IMG/VR virus record: IMGVR_UViG_3300027734_000264
Coordinates: 1 to 27,054 of that record
Direction: 5' to 3' (one strand)
DNA: 27,054 nt
Origin: a virus
Both the position numbers and the translations under genes were made by a program. This document shows positions 6,810 to 12,524 of this stretch, in pieces. The notes below the pieces were generated by a model. That model was given only the letters and a program-made list of their open reading frames with translations, had not been told where the DNA came from and did no database searches. The stretch's first letter is position 1, and every line of letters begins with the position of its first letter.

Positions 6810-7012
6810 GAAAACCTCCAAGTGGGTTCAAAGCCCGATCATTTGACGAGCGAATCTGTGATCTCGACCATTTGCAATTTACGCACAAGAAACGAGCCAA
6901 ACGAGGGTTTTATTATTGGTCAGAGAAAAGCCCAGACCAAATATTGCATGAGTTTCATTTGTCAGACTTTGCTAAGTGCAGAGCGTTTAAACAACTTAAG
7001 GTTCAATTATGA
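6806..7012 (+). CDS. Small basic protein, unknown function
   Basis: The 68-residue product is rich in Lys, Arg, His and aromatic residues (HKKRAKRGFYYW) with no recognised family. The ATGA overlaps at both ends (6806-6809 and 7009-7012) support this frame over the overlapping frame at 6822-7016. A GTTTAAAC copy (6985) encodes part of AFKQ near its end and sits in the leader of the next gene. A DNA- or RNA-contacting role is conceivable from charge alone. Confidence 0.7.
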   Translation: MRKPPSGFKARSFDERICDLDHLQFTHKKRAKRGFYYWSEKSPDQILHEFHLSDFAKCRAFKQLKVQL

Positions 7013-7206
7013 ATAAAAAAGAAATCCAAGAACTTGCAGAAAATGCTTTGCATGAGGCTTGCAGACACATTCAGGACGCTTTAGGCGTGACAACTGGCGA
7101 CACTGCGGGTTTGTTTTTCTGCGGTCAGCAAGAAGAGGAAATCCACGAAATTCTTTGCCGTTATATCGACACTGAGTTAATGGTTAAAACCTATGAAACA
7201 GAATGA
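7009..7206 (+). CDS. Small helical protein, unknown function
   Basis: The 65-residue product (MNKKEIQELAENALHEACRH) is acidic and helical. It carries scattered Cys and His residues but no recognisable zinc site. It is coupled to the previous gene by an ATGA overlap, and the AAGGTTC site in the leader GTTTAAACAACTTAAGGTTC lies just upstream. No family is recognised. Confidence 0.7.
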   Translation: MNKKEIQELAENALHEACRHIQDALGVTTGDTAGLFFCGQQEEEIHEILCRYIDTELMVKTYETE

Positions 7207-7207
7207 A

Positions 7208-7396
7208 ATGGACAATAAAATGACTTTTAGAACTTATCTCATTGAGTTTTACCCATACCCTGATTGTGTTCACGCTGAATATGACGAAATAAGCGCAGAA
7301 TCTTTAGAGGATTCGGTGGCTGAACTTAAAAAGTATCACCCAGACGCTGAGATTTTGAACACCTACATACACACAGCGTGTTTAAACGATCTATGA
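7208..7396 (+). CDS. Small acidic protein, unknown function
   Basis: The frame runs from 7193, 7208 or 7220 to the stop at 7396. ATG 7208 is chosen because it begins just after the previous stop (7206); 7193 would overlap by 14 bases, and 7220 is also possible. The 62-residue product contains MTFRTYLIEFYPYPDC and an acidic helix (ISAESLEDSVAELKKYHPDAE). It resembles the alpha/beta layout of the acidic protein at 6624 only loosely. A GTTTAAAC copy (7380) lies at its C-terminus. Confidence 0.65.
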   Translation: MDNKMTFRTYLIEFYPYPDCVHAEYDEISAESLEDSVAELKKYHPDAEILNTYIHTACLNDL

Positions 7397-7446
7397 TTTA
7401 TGCGTGTATTGCTCTAATTCTGCGAATACTTAGCGGGAAACGCTAA
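7393..7446 (+). CDS. Possible 17-residue hydrophobic microprotein
   Basis: ATG 7393 overlaps the previous stop as ATGA, the coupling style of this operon. It opens a frame encoding MIYACIALILRILSGKR, a short hydrophobic peptide with a basic end. The stop falls exactly at the end of a hairpin (7430-7446). It is too short to trust on sequence alone. Confidence 0.25.
   Translation: MIYACIALILRILSGKR
7430..7446 (+). other. Short hairpin before the terminator
   Basis: TTAGCG (7430-7435) pairs perfectly with CGCTAA (7441-7446) around GGAAA. It lies 8 bases ahead of the intrinsic terminator and may protect the transcript end or assist termination. Confidence 0.5.
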
Positions 7447-7454
7447 ACTCTCAG

Positions 7455-7475
7455 ACCCTCTCAGGAGGGTTTTTT
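7455..7475 (+). terminator. Rho-independent terminator of the early operon
   Basis: ACCCTC (7455-7460), loop TCAG, GAGGGT (7465-7470), then a run of T to 7475. It stands after the last plus-strand gene and before the end of the opposing operon (7518), as expected for convergent units. Confidence 0.85.
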
Positions 7476-7517
7476 CTTGTCTTGCGTAGGTTGCGATTGG
7501 CAAGCCCTTAAAATGGT

Positions 7518-7808
7518 CTAGAAAGGGCTTTTAGAGCCTTTGGTTGGCATTTCCTCGCACAATCTGCGAATGGTCTCATTCAGTGCGTCTATTTCTTCCA
7601 TTTTATTGATAGCCCATGCACGTTTTTGCCCATGCCATCCCATTATTGGATTTCGGTGGCAATCGACACATAGTGCAATGCAAGTGTATTGAAGCCCTTG
7701 TTTGTAGTGGTGGGCTTCGCTTGGGGCTGATGCTTCACAGACTGAACACGGCAAAGACTTGACCCTTGCTAGGTGTAGCCTCTCCTTTGCGTTCAATTTG
7801 TTGTTCAT
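7518..7808 (-). CDS. Ref-like HNH nuclease
   Basis: The 96-residue product has the treble-clef layout C21-x2-C24, H33-H34, C47-x2-C50-H51 and a later H59. This matches the small phage nucleases related to P1 Ref (recombination enhancement, a RecA-dependent HNH nuclease). ATG 7808 is used because it overlaps the upstream stop as ATGA; the longer frame from 7856 would overlap by about 50 bases. It probably cuts DNA during recombination or repair. A different HNH subfamily is possible. Confidence 0.75.
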   Translation of the reverse strand: MNNKLNAKERLHLARVKSLPCSVCEASAPSEAHHYKQGLQYTCIALCVDCHRNPIMGWHGQKRAWAINKMEEIDALNETIRRLCEEMPTKGSKSPF

Positions 7809-8128
7809 TGGGTGGCTTTTTGCTCTATACGGGCTGAGTATTGCTCTGTTCGCCACACCTCAATGCGGGCTTGTGCCGCAGTCATGAGCCATCTAAAACG
7901 CTCTTCCTTCTCTACGGCCTCCCTGATTCCTTCAAGGATTTCGATGTATTCAGGGTGGGCATAAGCAAAGGTTTCTTGTTTTCCAAGAACTTCTGTGCCC
8001 GCTTGGCTTGCCAATTGAGCCTTGCGTGATTTGCGAAACTCCTCTAAAAACATCCTGTCAGCTTTAGCCTTTGCATAAAGTGGCGCAGTGTCGATTAGGT
8101 ATTGGATTGCTTTGGTGGGTTCGTTCAT
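7805..8128 (-). CDS. Conserved phage protein, unknown function, coiled-coil-like
   Basis: The 107-residue product is nearly all helix and rich in Lys, Glu, Ala and Arg (KADRMFLEEFRKSRKAQLA). It resembles a class of small proteins common in replication regions of other phages, with no established function. It is coupled by ATGA overlaps to the genes on either side (7805-7808 and 8125-8128), so it is co-expressed with the Ref-like nuclease. Confidence 0.75.
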   Translation of the reverse strand: MNEPTKAIQYLIDTAPLYAKAKADRMFLEEFRKSRKAQLASQAGTEVLGKQETFAYAHPEYIEILEGIREAVEKEERFRWLMTAAQARIEVWRTEQYSARIEQKATQ

Positions 8129-8358
8129 ACATCCTCCATTTTGTAGTTGAGTTTGTGATGCTGAAACCGCATTGCCGCCTCACACTCCAACTCTTTGAAA
8201 GATTCGTCACTCAGCAAACCGATACAGTTGCGACCCTCAAACCAAACCTCACGAATAGACTCGTTAAAGGTGGAATCATGGTCTTGCTCATATTCGTAAA
8301 CGACTGTTACGACTTCGCTACCCGCACCGATTGTTGTATCAAATTCCCATGTGTTCAT
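8125..8358 (-). CDS. Conserved phage protein, unknown function
   Basis: The 77-residue acidic product starts MNTWEFDTTIGAGSEVVTVV, a beta-rich opening resembling small proteins in many tailed phages. It ends with a helix (FKELECEAAMRFQHHK). The start is ATG at 8358 with a strong ribosome site (CAGGAGTGAATT), the same sequence used before 11212. It is the first gene of a three-gene ATGA-coupled set ending in the Ref-like nuclease, with an operator-like palindrome 52 bases upstream. Confidence 0.75.
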   Translation of the reverse strand: MNTWEFDTTIGAGSEVVTVVYEYEQDHDSTFNESIREVWFEGRNCIGLLSDESFKELECEAAMRFQHHKLNYKMEDV

Positions 8359-8409
8359 AATTCACTCCTGTTAAAAATTAAATGTTATCAAATTGTTTAC
8401 GTAATACCA

Positions 8410-8424
8410 TAGGGATTTACCCTA
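8410..8424. promoter_or_regulatory. Operator-like palindrome upstream of the 8358 gene
   Basis: TAGGG-ATTTA-CCCTA is a perfect inverted repeat with a 5-base centre, of the same type as the sites at 3858, 4537, 4571 and 11116. It overlaps the end of the VRR-NUC gene (stop at 8417). It lies upstream of the 8358-7518 operon, whose promoter should be in 8359-8416. Confidence 0.5.
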
Positions 8425-8683
8425 ATGTCTGAATCATTCTTAAAGCGGCTTCAGGATTGTCAATTCTGCACAAAGTACCGCCACACCAATTCTCAAAAAA
8501 GTTTGCCTGTAGCTTTGTTAATCTCTTTTTAGAGTCTGTTTTGATCTCTACCAAGAAAGTATGGTTTTTATATCCCACAAGCAAATCCACAGGCAAACCA
8601 ATAATCCACACAGTTGCACCAGAGGCACGAAGCACACTGACGATTTGCTCTTGATTAGCGTCAACACGGGCGGCTCTCCTCAT
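8417..8683 (-). CDS. VRR-NUC domain nuclease
   Basis: The 88-residue product is a minimal PD-(D/E)xK nuclease of the VRR-NUC type. E12 lies in the first helix, D33 in PVDLLVG, E46 and K48 in FLVEIK, and Q59 in the following helix. These proteins act on branched or flap DNA and phages often carry the single-domain form. It is coupled by ATGA (8680-8683) to the preceding small gene. Length and catalytic residues are normal for stand-alone phage versions. Confidence 0.85.
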   Translation of the reverse strand: MRRAARVDANQEQIVSVLRASGATVWIIGLPVDLLVGYKNHTFLVEIKTDSKKRLTKLQANFFENWCGGTLCRIDNPEAALRMIQTLG

Positions 8684-8892
8684 AGTAATGTCCCATCTTT
8701 GATTCGGTTCATATATTCCCTTATGCGGTCTCTTGCACCTATGCCATAGATTCGTTCTGCTCTCTCAAGTCTGGCACGAATGAGATCACGATTTTTACTC
8801 CACTCCCAATTCCGATAAAGCTCTCTTGCCTCGGCTTGCTCAAGAATTACTCTATCGCTTGGGTTCTCAGTGTTTCTTCTACTCCAAGTCAC
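8680..8892 (-). CDS. Small basic helical protein, unknown function
   Basis: The 70-residue product is rich in Arg and Glu (RARLERAERIYGIGARDRIREYM) and strongly helical. It uses a GTG start at 8892, overlapping the preceding 35-residue gene by 14 bases. It is coupled by ATGA to the VRR-NUC nuclease, which suggests a nucleic-acid-related partner role. No family is recognised. Confidence 0.7.
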   Translation of the reverse strand: MTWSRRNTENPSDRVILEQAEARELYRNWEWSKNRDLIRARLERAERIYGIGARDRIREYMNRIKDGTLL

Positions 8893-8986
8893 CAGTTAAC
8901 TCCAGTGCTGTATTTATCAGGTGTAAGGGGTAAGGAACACCCTCTTTCACTCTGTCCAAAAGTCTCATTGCTTCAAAGTAGTTCAT
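8879..8986 (-). CDS. Small conserved-type phage protein (35 residues)
   Basis: The frame from ATG 8986 to TAG 8879 encodes a 35-residue peptide starting MNYFEAMRLLDRVKEGVPYP and ending ELTGDLE. Similar short proteins with this pattern (leucine-rich helix, a proline, an xLTGDL ending) occur in replication regions of other phages. The start overlaps the Mom-like gene stop as ATGA (8986-8983), strong support that it is translated. Function unknown. Confidence 0.65.
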   Translation of the reverse strand: MNYFEAMRLLDRVKEGVPYPLHLINTALELTGDLE

Positions 8987-9639
8987 ACAAATAAAAGTTG
9001 TTGGGTTTTTACAGTTGTTCCAGAGTCGTATCTCTGTGAGTTGCCTTTGGGATACGGCATTACTTCGTATTTCAACTTAGATCGCATGACTTTTTTGTCA
9101 GTCTTTGACCCGTGAAAGATGATGTAACGATGCTTCCTAGATCGTTCGACATAGTAAAAATCATCACCATGACGCTCTTTTATCTCGGATAAGGTCAGGC
9201 CATCGCCAATAGTTTTAGCGTGTTTATGCTCTTGTCCTTTAATTGTCCAATCAATTCTGTTTGCTGATAAACCCGTGTACAGAAAATTGGTGGCTTGATA
9301 AACGTAGCCAACATGACCTTTGCTTGTGTCGGCAAATGAAACAACAATCATTGGTTTTGGCAATAACTTAATTGAGTTCGCAACCAAGAATGATGCTTCG
9401 TTTTTATGGTTGTCCAACAAGCAGACTCGGTTTAGCTCTAAAACTTTGTCTGAGTATTCTTTGCCACAGATTCCCATGCAAAGTGGTGGTGAGGCGGGAA
9501 TCCCATAAGTCACTACGCCAACCAGAATGTCATCTTTATAAAGCCCAAACGCAAACATTATCTGCGGCATCCGCTTGGCATAGTGTTTTTCAAGCAACCA
9601 AGGCTCAACTTCAAAGTTGTTTATTGGCAACACTTTCAT
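8983..9639 (-). CDS. Mom-like DNA adenine modification enzyme
   Basis: The 218-residue product matches the Mom family of GNAT-like enzymes. In phage Mu, Mom converts adenine to N6-carbamoylmethyladenine and shields DNA from restriction. Recognisable stretches are EPWLLEKHYAKRMP (12-25), the beta-strand pair FGLYKDDILVGVVTYG (31-46), CGKEYSDKVLELNRVCL (58-74) and SFADTSKGHVGYVYQATNF (101-119). A C-terminal basic part (RSRKHRYIIF) follows. It is coupled by ATGA to the replication gene upstream. No Com-like translational activator was recognised next to it. Which bases it modifies cannot be read from sequence. Confidence 0.82.
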   Translation of the reverse strand: MKVLPINNFEVEPWLLEKHYAKRMPQIMFAFGLYKDDILVGVVTYGIPASPPLCMGICGKEYSDKVLELNRVCLLDNHKNEASFLVANSIKLLPKPMIVVSFADTSKGHVGYVYQATNFLYTGLSANRIDWTIKGQEHKHAKTIGDGLTLSEIKERHGDDFYYVERSRKHRYIIFHGSKTDKKVMRSKLKYEVMPYPKGNSQRYDSGTTVKTQQLLFV

Positions 9640-10400
9640 GCGCTTTTCCTCAACTGAGCCATCTTTGCTAAAACTTCTAGCGGAATAGGTGCGGCTTTAA
9701 GGTCATCAGCTTTGATCTTTTCCAAAGCGGCATCAGGCTCATTCTTTGAAGGAACTGTGAGCCTAACAATGTCTGCGGGGTTTGGTTTAACAACCCAATC
9801 AGCTTTGAATGCTTGCCAACCACGAACTACACATTCTTCCAAGGCTTTCTCTAGCGACCAACCAATCTTTTGCGCTTCGCTTGAAATTGCATCAATAGCT
9901 CTATGAGTTATCGGTGCTCTTTTGGCTTTCCTCAAAGTTTTGAATTCTTGCCAAACAGAATTAGAAACGCCTTCAGGCGGTGCAACGCTAGTTGTTCTTT
10001 TCTGTATCTGTTCTGTATCTGTATCTGTATCTGTATCTATAGCGTTACTTGGGCGTTTCTGTAACGTTTCAGCAACGTTACTTACCTTTTTCTTTTTATT
10101 ACGATGCTTCGCAACCCGCATGGTGCTTGAGTCTGAGACAAATTGACGTTTATCCCAATTAAGCAGATTCCAATGTTTATCAATGAAATTCTTGCTGATA
10201 AACAAGTCTTTAGTTTCATTCAATTCGCTTGTGGATAACCTAAGTTGAAACGCTATTTCTGTTTCATGTAACGTTTCAAGAACTTCGCTACATCGGAGGC
10301 ACATGAGCATGACATAACGTCTTTGCATTGCCTCTGAAAGCATTTGAATTTTTGGGTCGTGTGCGAACTCTGAATAGAGCCTAAACCAAGGATTAGCCAT
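9636..10400 (-). CDS. Replication initiator / replisome organiser-like protein
   Basis: The 254-residue product begins MANPWFRLYSEFAHDPKIQM, the opening of phage replication-organiser proteins with an N-terminal winged helix; residues 1-90 would form that domain. A basic linker (KHRNKKKKVSN) leads to a low-complexity DTDTDTDT stretch at about residues 122-129. A C-terminal helical domain of the kind that contacts helicase or its loader follows. The DNA under the linker contains repeats, an inverted repeat and, nearby, a DnaA box, reminiscent of the origin inside lambda gene O. It is the first of the ATGA-coupled block ending in VRR-NUC. Confidence 0.65.
   Translation of the reverse strand: MANPWFRLYSEFAHDPKIQMLSEAMQRRYVMLMCLRCSEVLETLHETEIAFQLRLSTSELNETKDLFISKNFIDKHWNLLNWDKRQFVSDSSTMRVAKHRNKKKKVSNVAETLQKRPSNAIDTDTDTDTEQIQKRTTSVAPPEGVSNSVWQEFKTLRKAKRAPITHRAIDAISSEAQKIGWSLEKALEECVVRGWQAFKADWVVKPNPADIVRLTVPSKNEPDAALEKIKADDLKAAPIPLEVLAKMAQLRKSA
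10001..10081. repeat. Hexamer repeats and inverted repeat inside the replication gene
   Basis: TCTGTA occurs at 10001 and four times in tandem at 10012-10035. Then GTAACGTT (10061-10068) and AACGTTAC (10074-10081) form a perfect 8-base inverted repeat around TCAGC. GTAACGTTTC recurs at 10268-10277. The arrangement looks like iterons next to a stem, as in origins embedded in initiator genes. An alternative is plain low-complexity coding sequence. Confidence 0.55.
10230..10238 (-). other. Perfect DnaA box inside the replication gene
   Basis: TGTGGATAA on the plus strand is TTATCCACA on the minus strand, the strongest DnaA-box sequence. It lies 149 bases from the hexamer and inverted repeats. 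Confidence 0.5.
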
Positions 10401-10415
10401 GATGTGTACCGCTTT

Positions 10416-10475
10416 TTAAACACCCTTAAAGGAATTGCCAGCAGGAGAAGGGATAACTCTTTTCGATGCGCTCAT
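10416..10475 (-). CDS. Possible 19-residue leader peptide before the replication gene
   Basis: ATG 10475 with AGGTG 8 bases upstream opens a short frame, MSASKRVIPSPAGNSFKGV, ending at TAA 10416, 16 bases before the replication gene. It lies in a 128-base stretch (10401-10528) with no other gene. It could be a leader peptide or chance. Confidence 0.25.
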   Translation of the reverse strand: MSASKRVIPSPAGNSFKGV

Positions 10476-10528
10476 GACTTCGCACCTAGCTGGATTCCAT
10501 AATATCAAACTAATTCTACTTTGTAAAC

Positions 10529-10903
10529 TTAAATAAATTGATTATTTGTGATTTCTTTAGTGAAATTAGGATTGCCATTGAATAACCTTCTGGCTTGATT
10601 GTTCATCACCGCATACTCAGACTTAGTAAAAATACCCTTGGCATTGCGTACATCAAAGGGATTTAGCTTGTCATAAGGCTCATCATTGGCGGCTTTTGTA
10701 GCCTCAATCATGTGCGGCTCTAAGGTGTATTTTTGTATCCAAGAACGGCCTAACTTAATCTTTTTAGTTGTCAATTGCTTTTTGCGAAACATCTTCTTAC
10801 AGGCTGCAACAATTGAAGTCCTTGGGATGCCCGTCAGGTTCTCCATTTCATAGGATGTTAGCGATCCATTTTGCAGACATTTGATGATGGCTTCTTGAGT
10901 CAT
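10529..10903 (-). CDS. Winged-helix-like DNA-binding protein, possible regulator
   Basis: The 124-residue product starts with a helix-turn-helix pattern (residues about 1-45: ALIIKCL-type first helix, SLTSYEMENLTGIPRTSIVA recognition segment, then KKMFRKKQLTTKK as a wing). A second conserved stretch, DVRNAKGIFTKSEYAVMNNQ, follows. It is coupled by ATGA to the preceding 59-residue gene and is the second gene after the divergent region with the palindrome at 11116-11130. It is a candidate for the protein that reads the palindromes; that is inference. Confidence 0.65.
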   Translation of the reverse strand: MTQEAIIKCLQNGSLTSYEMENLTGIPRTSIVAACKKMFRKKQLTTKKIKLGRSWIQKYTLEPHMIEATKAANDEPYDKLNPFDVRNAKGIFTKSEYAVMNNQARRLFNGNPNFTKEITNNQFI

Positions 10904-11079
10904 TTGTATAGGTTCTCCAGGTTGATTGGGCGGTTTAGATGGAGTTCTAGGGTTCTAGCAAGTAGAGCAGTTACAGAGGCGGTAAAGTCCTCTGGCTCGT
11001 CCACATAGACACTAGCCATTCGGTTTGCGTAGCCCTGTAGGGTTTCGGCACAAGTTTGTTCAAGTTGTTCGATGTTCAT
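10900..11079 (-). CDS. Small helical protein, unknown function (59 residues)
   Basis: The frame from ATG 11079 to TGA 10900 encodes a 59-residue helical product beginning MNIEQLEQTCAETLQGYANR. Its stop overlaps the start of the winged-helix gene as ATGA, which supports it as the first gene of this minus-strand operon. It is short and leucine- and glutamate-rich, with no recognised family. Confidence 0.65.
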   Translation of the reverse strand: MNIEQLEQTCAETLQGYANRMASVYVDEPEDFTASVTALLARTLELHLNRPINLENLYK

Positions 11080-11211
11080 ACGAGTAGCCTAGCATGATAA
11101 AAAAGTTGCGTAAATTAGGGAAAACCCCTATGTAAATTCTGGAATCCATGTGGCACATTAGTGGTGTGGGCAACAAAAAACCCACATTTTAATAAACTAA
11201 CAGGAGTGAAT
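11080..11211. promoter_or_regulatory. Divergent control region between replication and recombination operons
   Basis: The 132 bases between oppositely oriented genes contain the palindrome TAGGG-AAAAC-CCCTA (11116-11130). A possible minus-strand -10 (TATCAT, about 18 bases after TTTTCC of the palindrome) suggests the palindrome overlaps a -35. On the plus strand a hairpin (11165-11186) precedes the ribosome site AGGAGTGA of the next gene. Confidence 0.55.
11165..11186 (+). other. Hairpin with T-tract in a leader (attenuator-like)
   Basis: TGTGGG (11165-11170) pairs with CCCACA (11181-11186) around a 10-base A-rich loop, followed by TTTT. It lies between the divergent promoter region and the gene at 11212, so it could attenuate transcription. 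The T-tract is short and the stem only 6 bases. Confidence 0.35.
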
Positions 11212-11394
11212 ATGAAGACGTTATTTGAACAGTACAGAGAGCAGTTTGCAGATATTTTGTACTGCTGTTACTGCTTAGAACCAAAAGGCGAAAGCTACAG
11301 ATGTTGCGATGAGAACCACTTTATCGAGTTTAAAGACTTATATATTGAGGATCAAAAAGAAATCATCGAAGCTGAATTAGATCAAAATACTTAA
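11212..11394 (+). CDS. Small cysteine-rich protein, unknown function
   Basis: The 60-residue product from ATG 11212 has CCYC and, 12 residues later, RCC (C at about 18, 19, 21, 31, 32), possibly a small metal site, then an acidic helix. The ATG is chosen over the upstream GTG (11161) because AGGAGTGA lies just before it and the intervening DNA forms a hairpin. It leads the recombination operon. Confidence 0.65.
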   Translation: MKTLFEQYREQFADILYCCYCLEPKGESYRCCDENHFIEFKDLYIEDQKEIIEAELDQNT

Positions 11395-11403
11395 GGAAAT
11401 ATC

Positions 11404-12018
11404 ATGGGCGTACATAAAAAACTGATGGATGCAAGGATTCTCTTGCAACAAGCACCACTCAAGAAGTCAGGCCACAACAAGTTTGCGGGCTATTCTTACT
11501 TCGAGTTGGGTGACTTTCTGCCAACAATCAACCAAATCTTTTCAAGGGTCGGTCTGTGCGGTGTTGTTTCGTTCGATAAAGAACTTGCAACCCTGACCAT
11601 TACCGATACTGAAGACAGTACAGAGATCAAGTTGACAAGCCCTATGGCAGATGCCAATCTAAAGGGCTGCCATCCCATCCAAAATCTTGGTGCGGTAGAG
11701 ACTTATACCAGGCGGTATCTGTGGGTTTCAGCAATGGAAATTGTTGAGCACGATGCCTTAGATTCTTCTGCTCCACTAAAGGAAGATAAGTTAATCATTA
11801 GCCCGACTCAAGGCGCAATGGATAATATTCCTCCAGATGAGGTGCAGTATTTACAAGAGATGGCAGTTGAATTGATTGCTACTTGTGAGCAAGGTGACCC
11901 CAAGGCAGCTTGGGATAAGCTGGAAGGAGAGAACCTAGATTCAGAACAAAAAGTGGCTCTATGGACACTCCTTCCTAGTAAAGTGCGTGCAGCGTTAAAG
12001 AAAGCAAAGGAAATCTAA
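11404..12018 (+). CDS. erf: ERF-family single-strand annealing protein
   Basis: The 204-residue product carries the ERF superfamily core. An N-terminal helix is followed by KFAGYSYFELGDFLPTINQI (26-45) and the strand GLCGVVSF. The signature LGAVETYTRRYLWVSAMEIVEHDALD (95-120) closes the core. The C-terminal third is a helical, variable region. ERF proteins anneal complementary single strands during phage recombination and can circularise terminally redundant genomes. The next gene, 0 bases away, may be its single-strand-binding partner. The start is ATG 11404 with AAGGAAAT upstream. Confidence 0.88.
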   Translation: MGVHKKLMDARILLQQAPLKKSGHNKFAGYSYFELGDFLPTINQIFSRVGLCGVVSFDKELATLTITDTEDSTEIKLTSPMADANLKGCHPIQNLGAVETYTRRYLWVSAMEIVEHDALDSSAPLKEDKLIISPTQGAMDNIPPDEVQYLQEMAVELIATCEQGDPKAAWDKLEGENLDSEQKVALWTLLPSKVRAALKKAKEI

Positions 12019-12255
12019 ATGGAAAAACGTGATAACAGTGGTGTTTTATTCCGATCAGATAAGAAAGAAAATGATCGTGCGCCTGATTACAAAGGGAACA
12101 TAACTGTAAATGGTCAGGATTACTGGCTATCTGCATGGATTAAAGAGGGCAAGTCAGGTAAGTTCATGGGTTTAGCAGTATCACCTAAAGAAGACTATCA
12201 GCCCAAACAAGCCCCTAAAAAGGCTAGTTTTGAAGACGAAGACCTGCCCTTCTAG
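12019..12255 (+). CDS. Small protein with SSB-like C-terminal tip
   Basis: The 78-residue product starts immediately after the ERF stop. It has a beta-rich core ([29 protein letters not shown], about residues 26-54; ITVNG, YWLSAW and FMGLAV look like strands) and a linker rich in Pro, Lys and Gln. It ends in FEDEDLPF. The last six residues closely resemble the acidic tip (DDDIPF) through which bacterial SSB recruits partners. With its place after ERF this suggests a small single-strand-binding or SSB-mimicking protein. The core is too short for a standard OB fold, so the function is inferred. Confidence 0.6.
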   Translation: MEKRDNSGVLFRSDKKENDRAPDYKGNITVNGQDYWLSAWIKEGKSGKFMGLAVSPKEDYQPKQAPKKASFEDEDLPF

Positions 12256-12264
12256 GAAAAACAA

Positions 12265-12459
12265 ATGTATTTTGCTATCAGTCCAAATTCTTATGTAGGA
12301 CATGGAGAGTCACCATATCTTGCACTTGAAGATTTAAATGATGTAGACCATGAATCTCATTGTTTGACAGATGTTGTTTTTTACAGAGGGCAAAAGATCA
12401 ATGTTACTTTGGAAGAAGTACCAACAGTCGTAGTTGTAAAAACAACCAAAAAAAAGTAA
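12265..12459 (+). CDS. Small protein, unknown function
   Basis: The 64-residue product is beta-rich with a lysine tail (VVVVKTTKKK). No domain is recognised. The start is ATG 12265, 6-7 bases after TAGGAAA. It is followed by the structured element at 12469-12524. Confidence 0.65.
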   Translation: MYFAISPNSYVGHGESPYLALEDLNDVDHESHCLTDVVFYRGQKINVTLEEVPTVVVVKTTKKK

Positions 12460-12468
12460 ACTTTAACT

Positions 12469-12524
12469 GAGGGGAGAGCTGTGCAAAGGATTTTCCTAGC
12501 TTGCAGACGAGCAGTTTTCCCCTC
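12469..12524 (+). ncRNA. Nested stem structure between genes (candidate structured RNA)
   Basis: The outer stem GAGGGGA (12469-12475) pairs with TCCCCTC (12518-12524). Inside, CTG TGCAA AGGA can pair with TCCT, TTGCA and CAG, with bulges. The whole makes a roughly 56-base multi-part hairpin in an 84-base gap, ahead of AGGAG and the gene at 12544. No T-run follows, so it is not an ordinary terminator. The strand is assigned from the surrounding genes. Confidence 0.5.

Larger units (their letters stand above)
4720..7387. repeat. Dispersed GTTTAAAC palindrome, nine copies in 2.7 kb
   Basis: Exact copies start at 4720, 4960, 5231, 5510, 5728, 6037, 6320, 6985 and 7380; one more is at 12603. At ordinary base composition well under one copy is expected in the whole window. 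Several copies share a longer form, TGARAGCGTTTAAACA. Three provide the TAA stop codon of a gene (5231, 5510, 5728), one lies between a stop and the next start (6037), and five are inside genes in different reading frames. A selected DNA signal therefore explains them better than protein sequence. Function unknown. Confidence 0.85.

Noticed and set aside
6822-7016. Alternative plus-strand frame over the gene at 6806
   Set aside because: It lacks the ATGA coupling at both ends that supports 6806-7012.
6320-7387. TTTAAAC inside GTTTAAAC as a -1 ribosomal slippage site
   Set aside because: Only the copies at 6320 and 7380 are in the required frame (T TTA AAC). The others are in other frames or form stop codons, and no downstream frame continues the protein.
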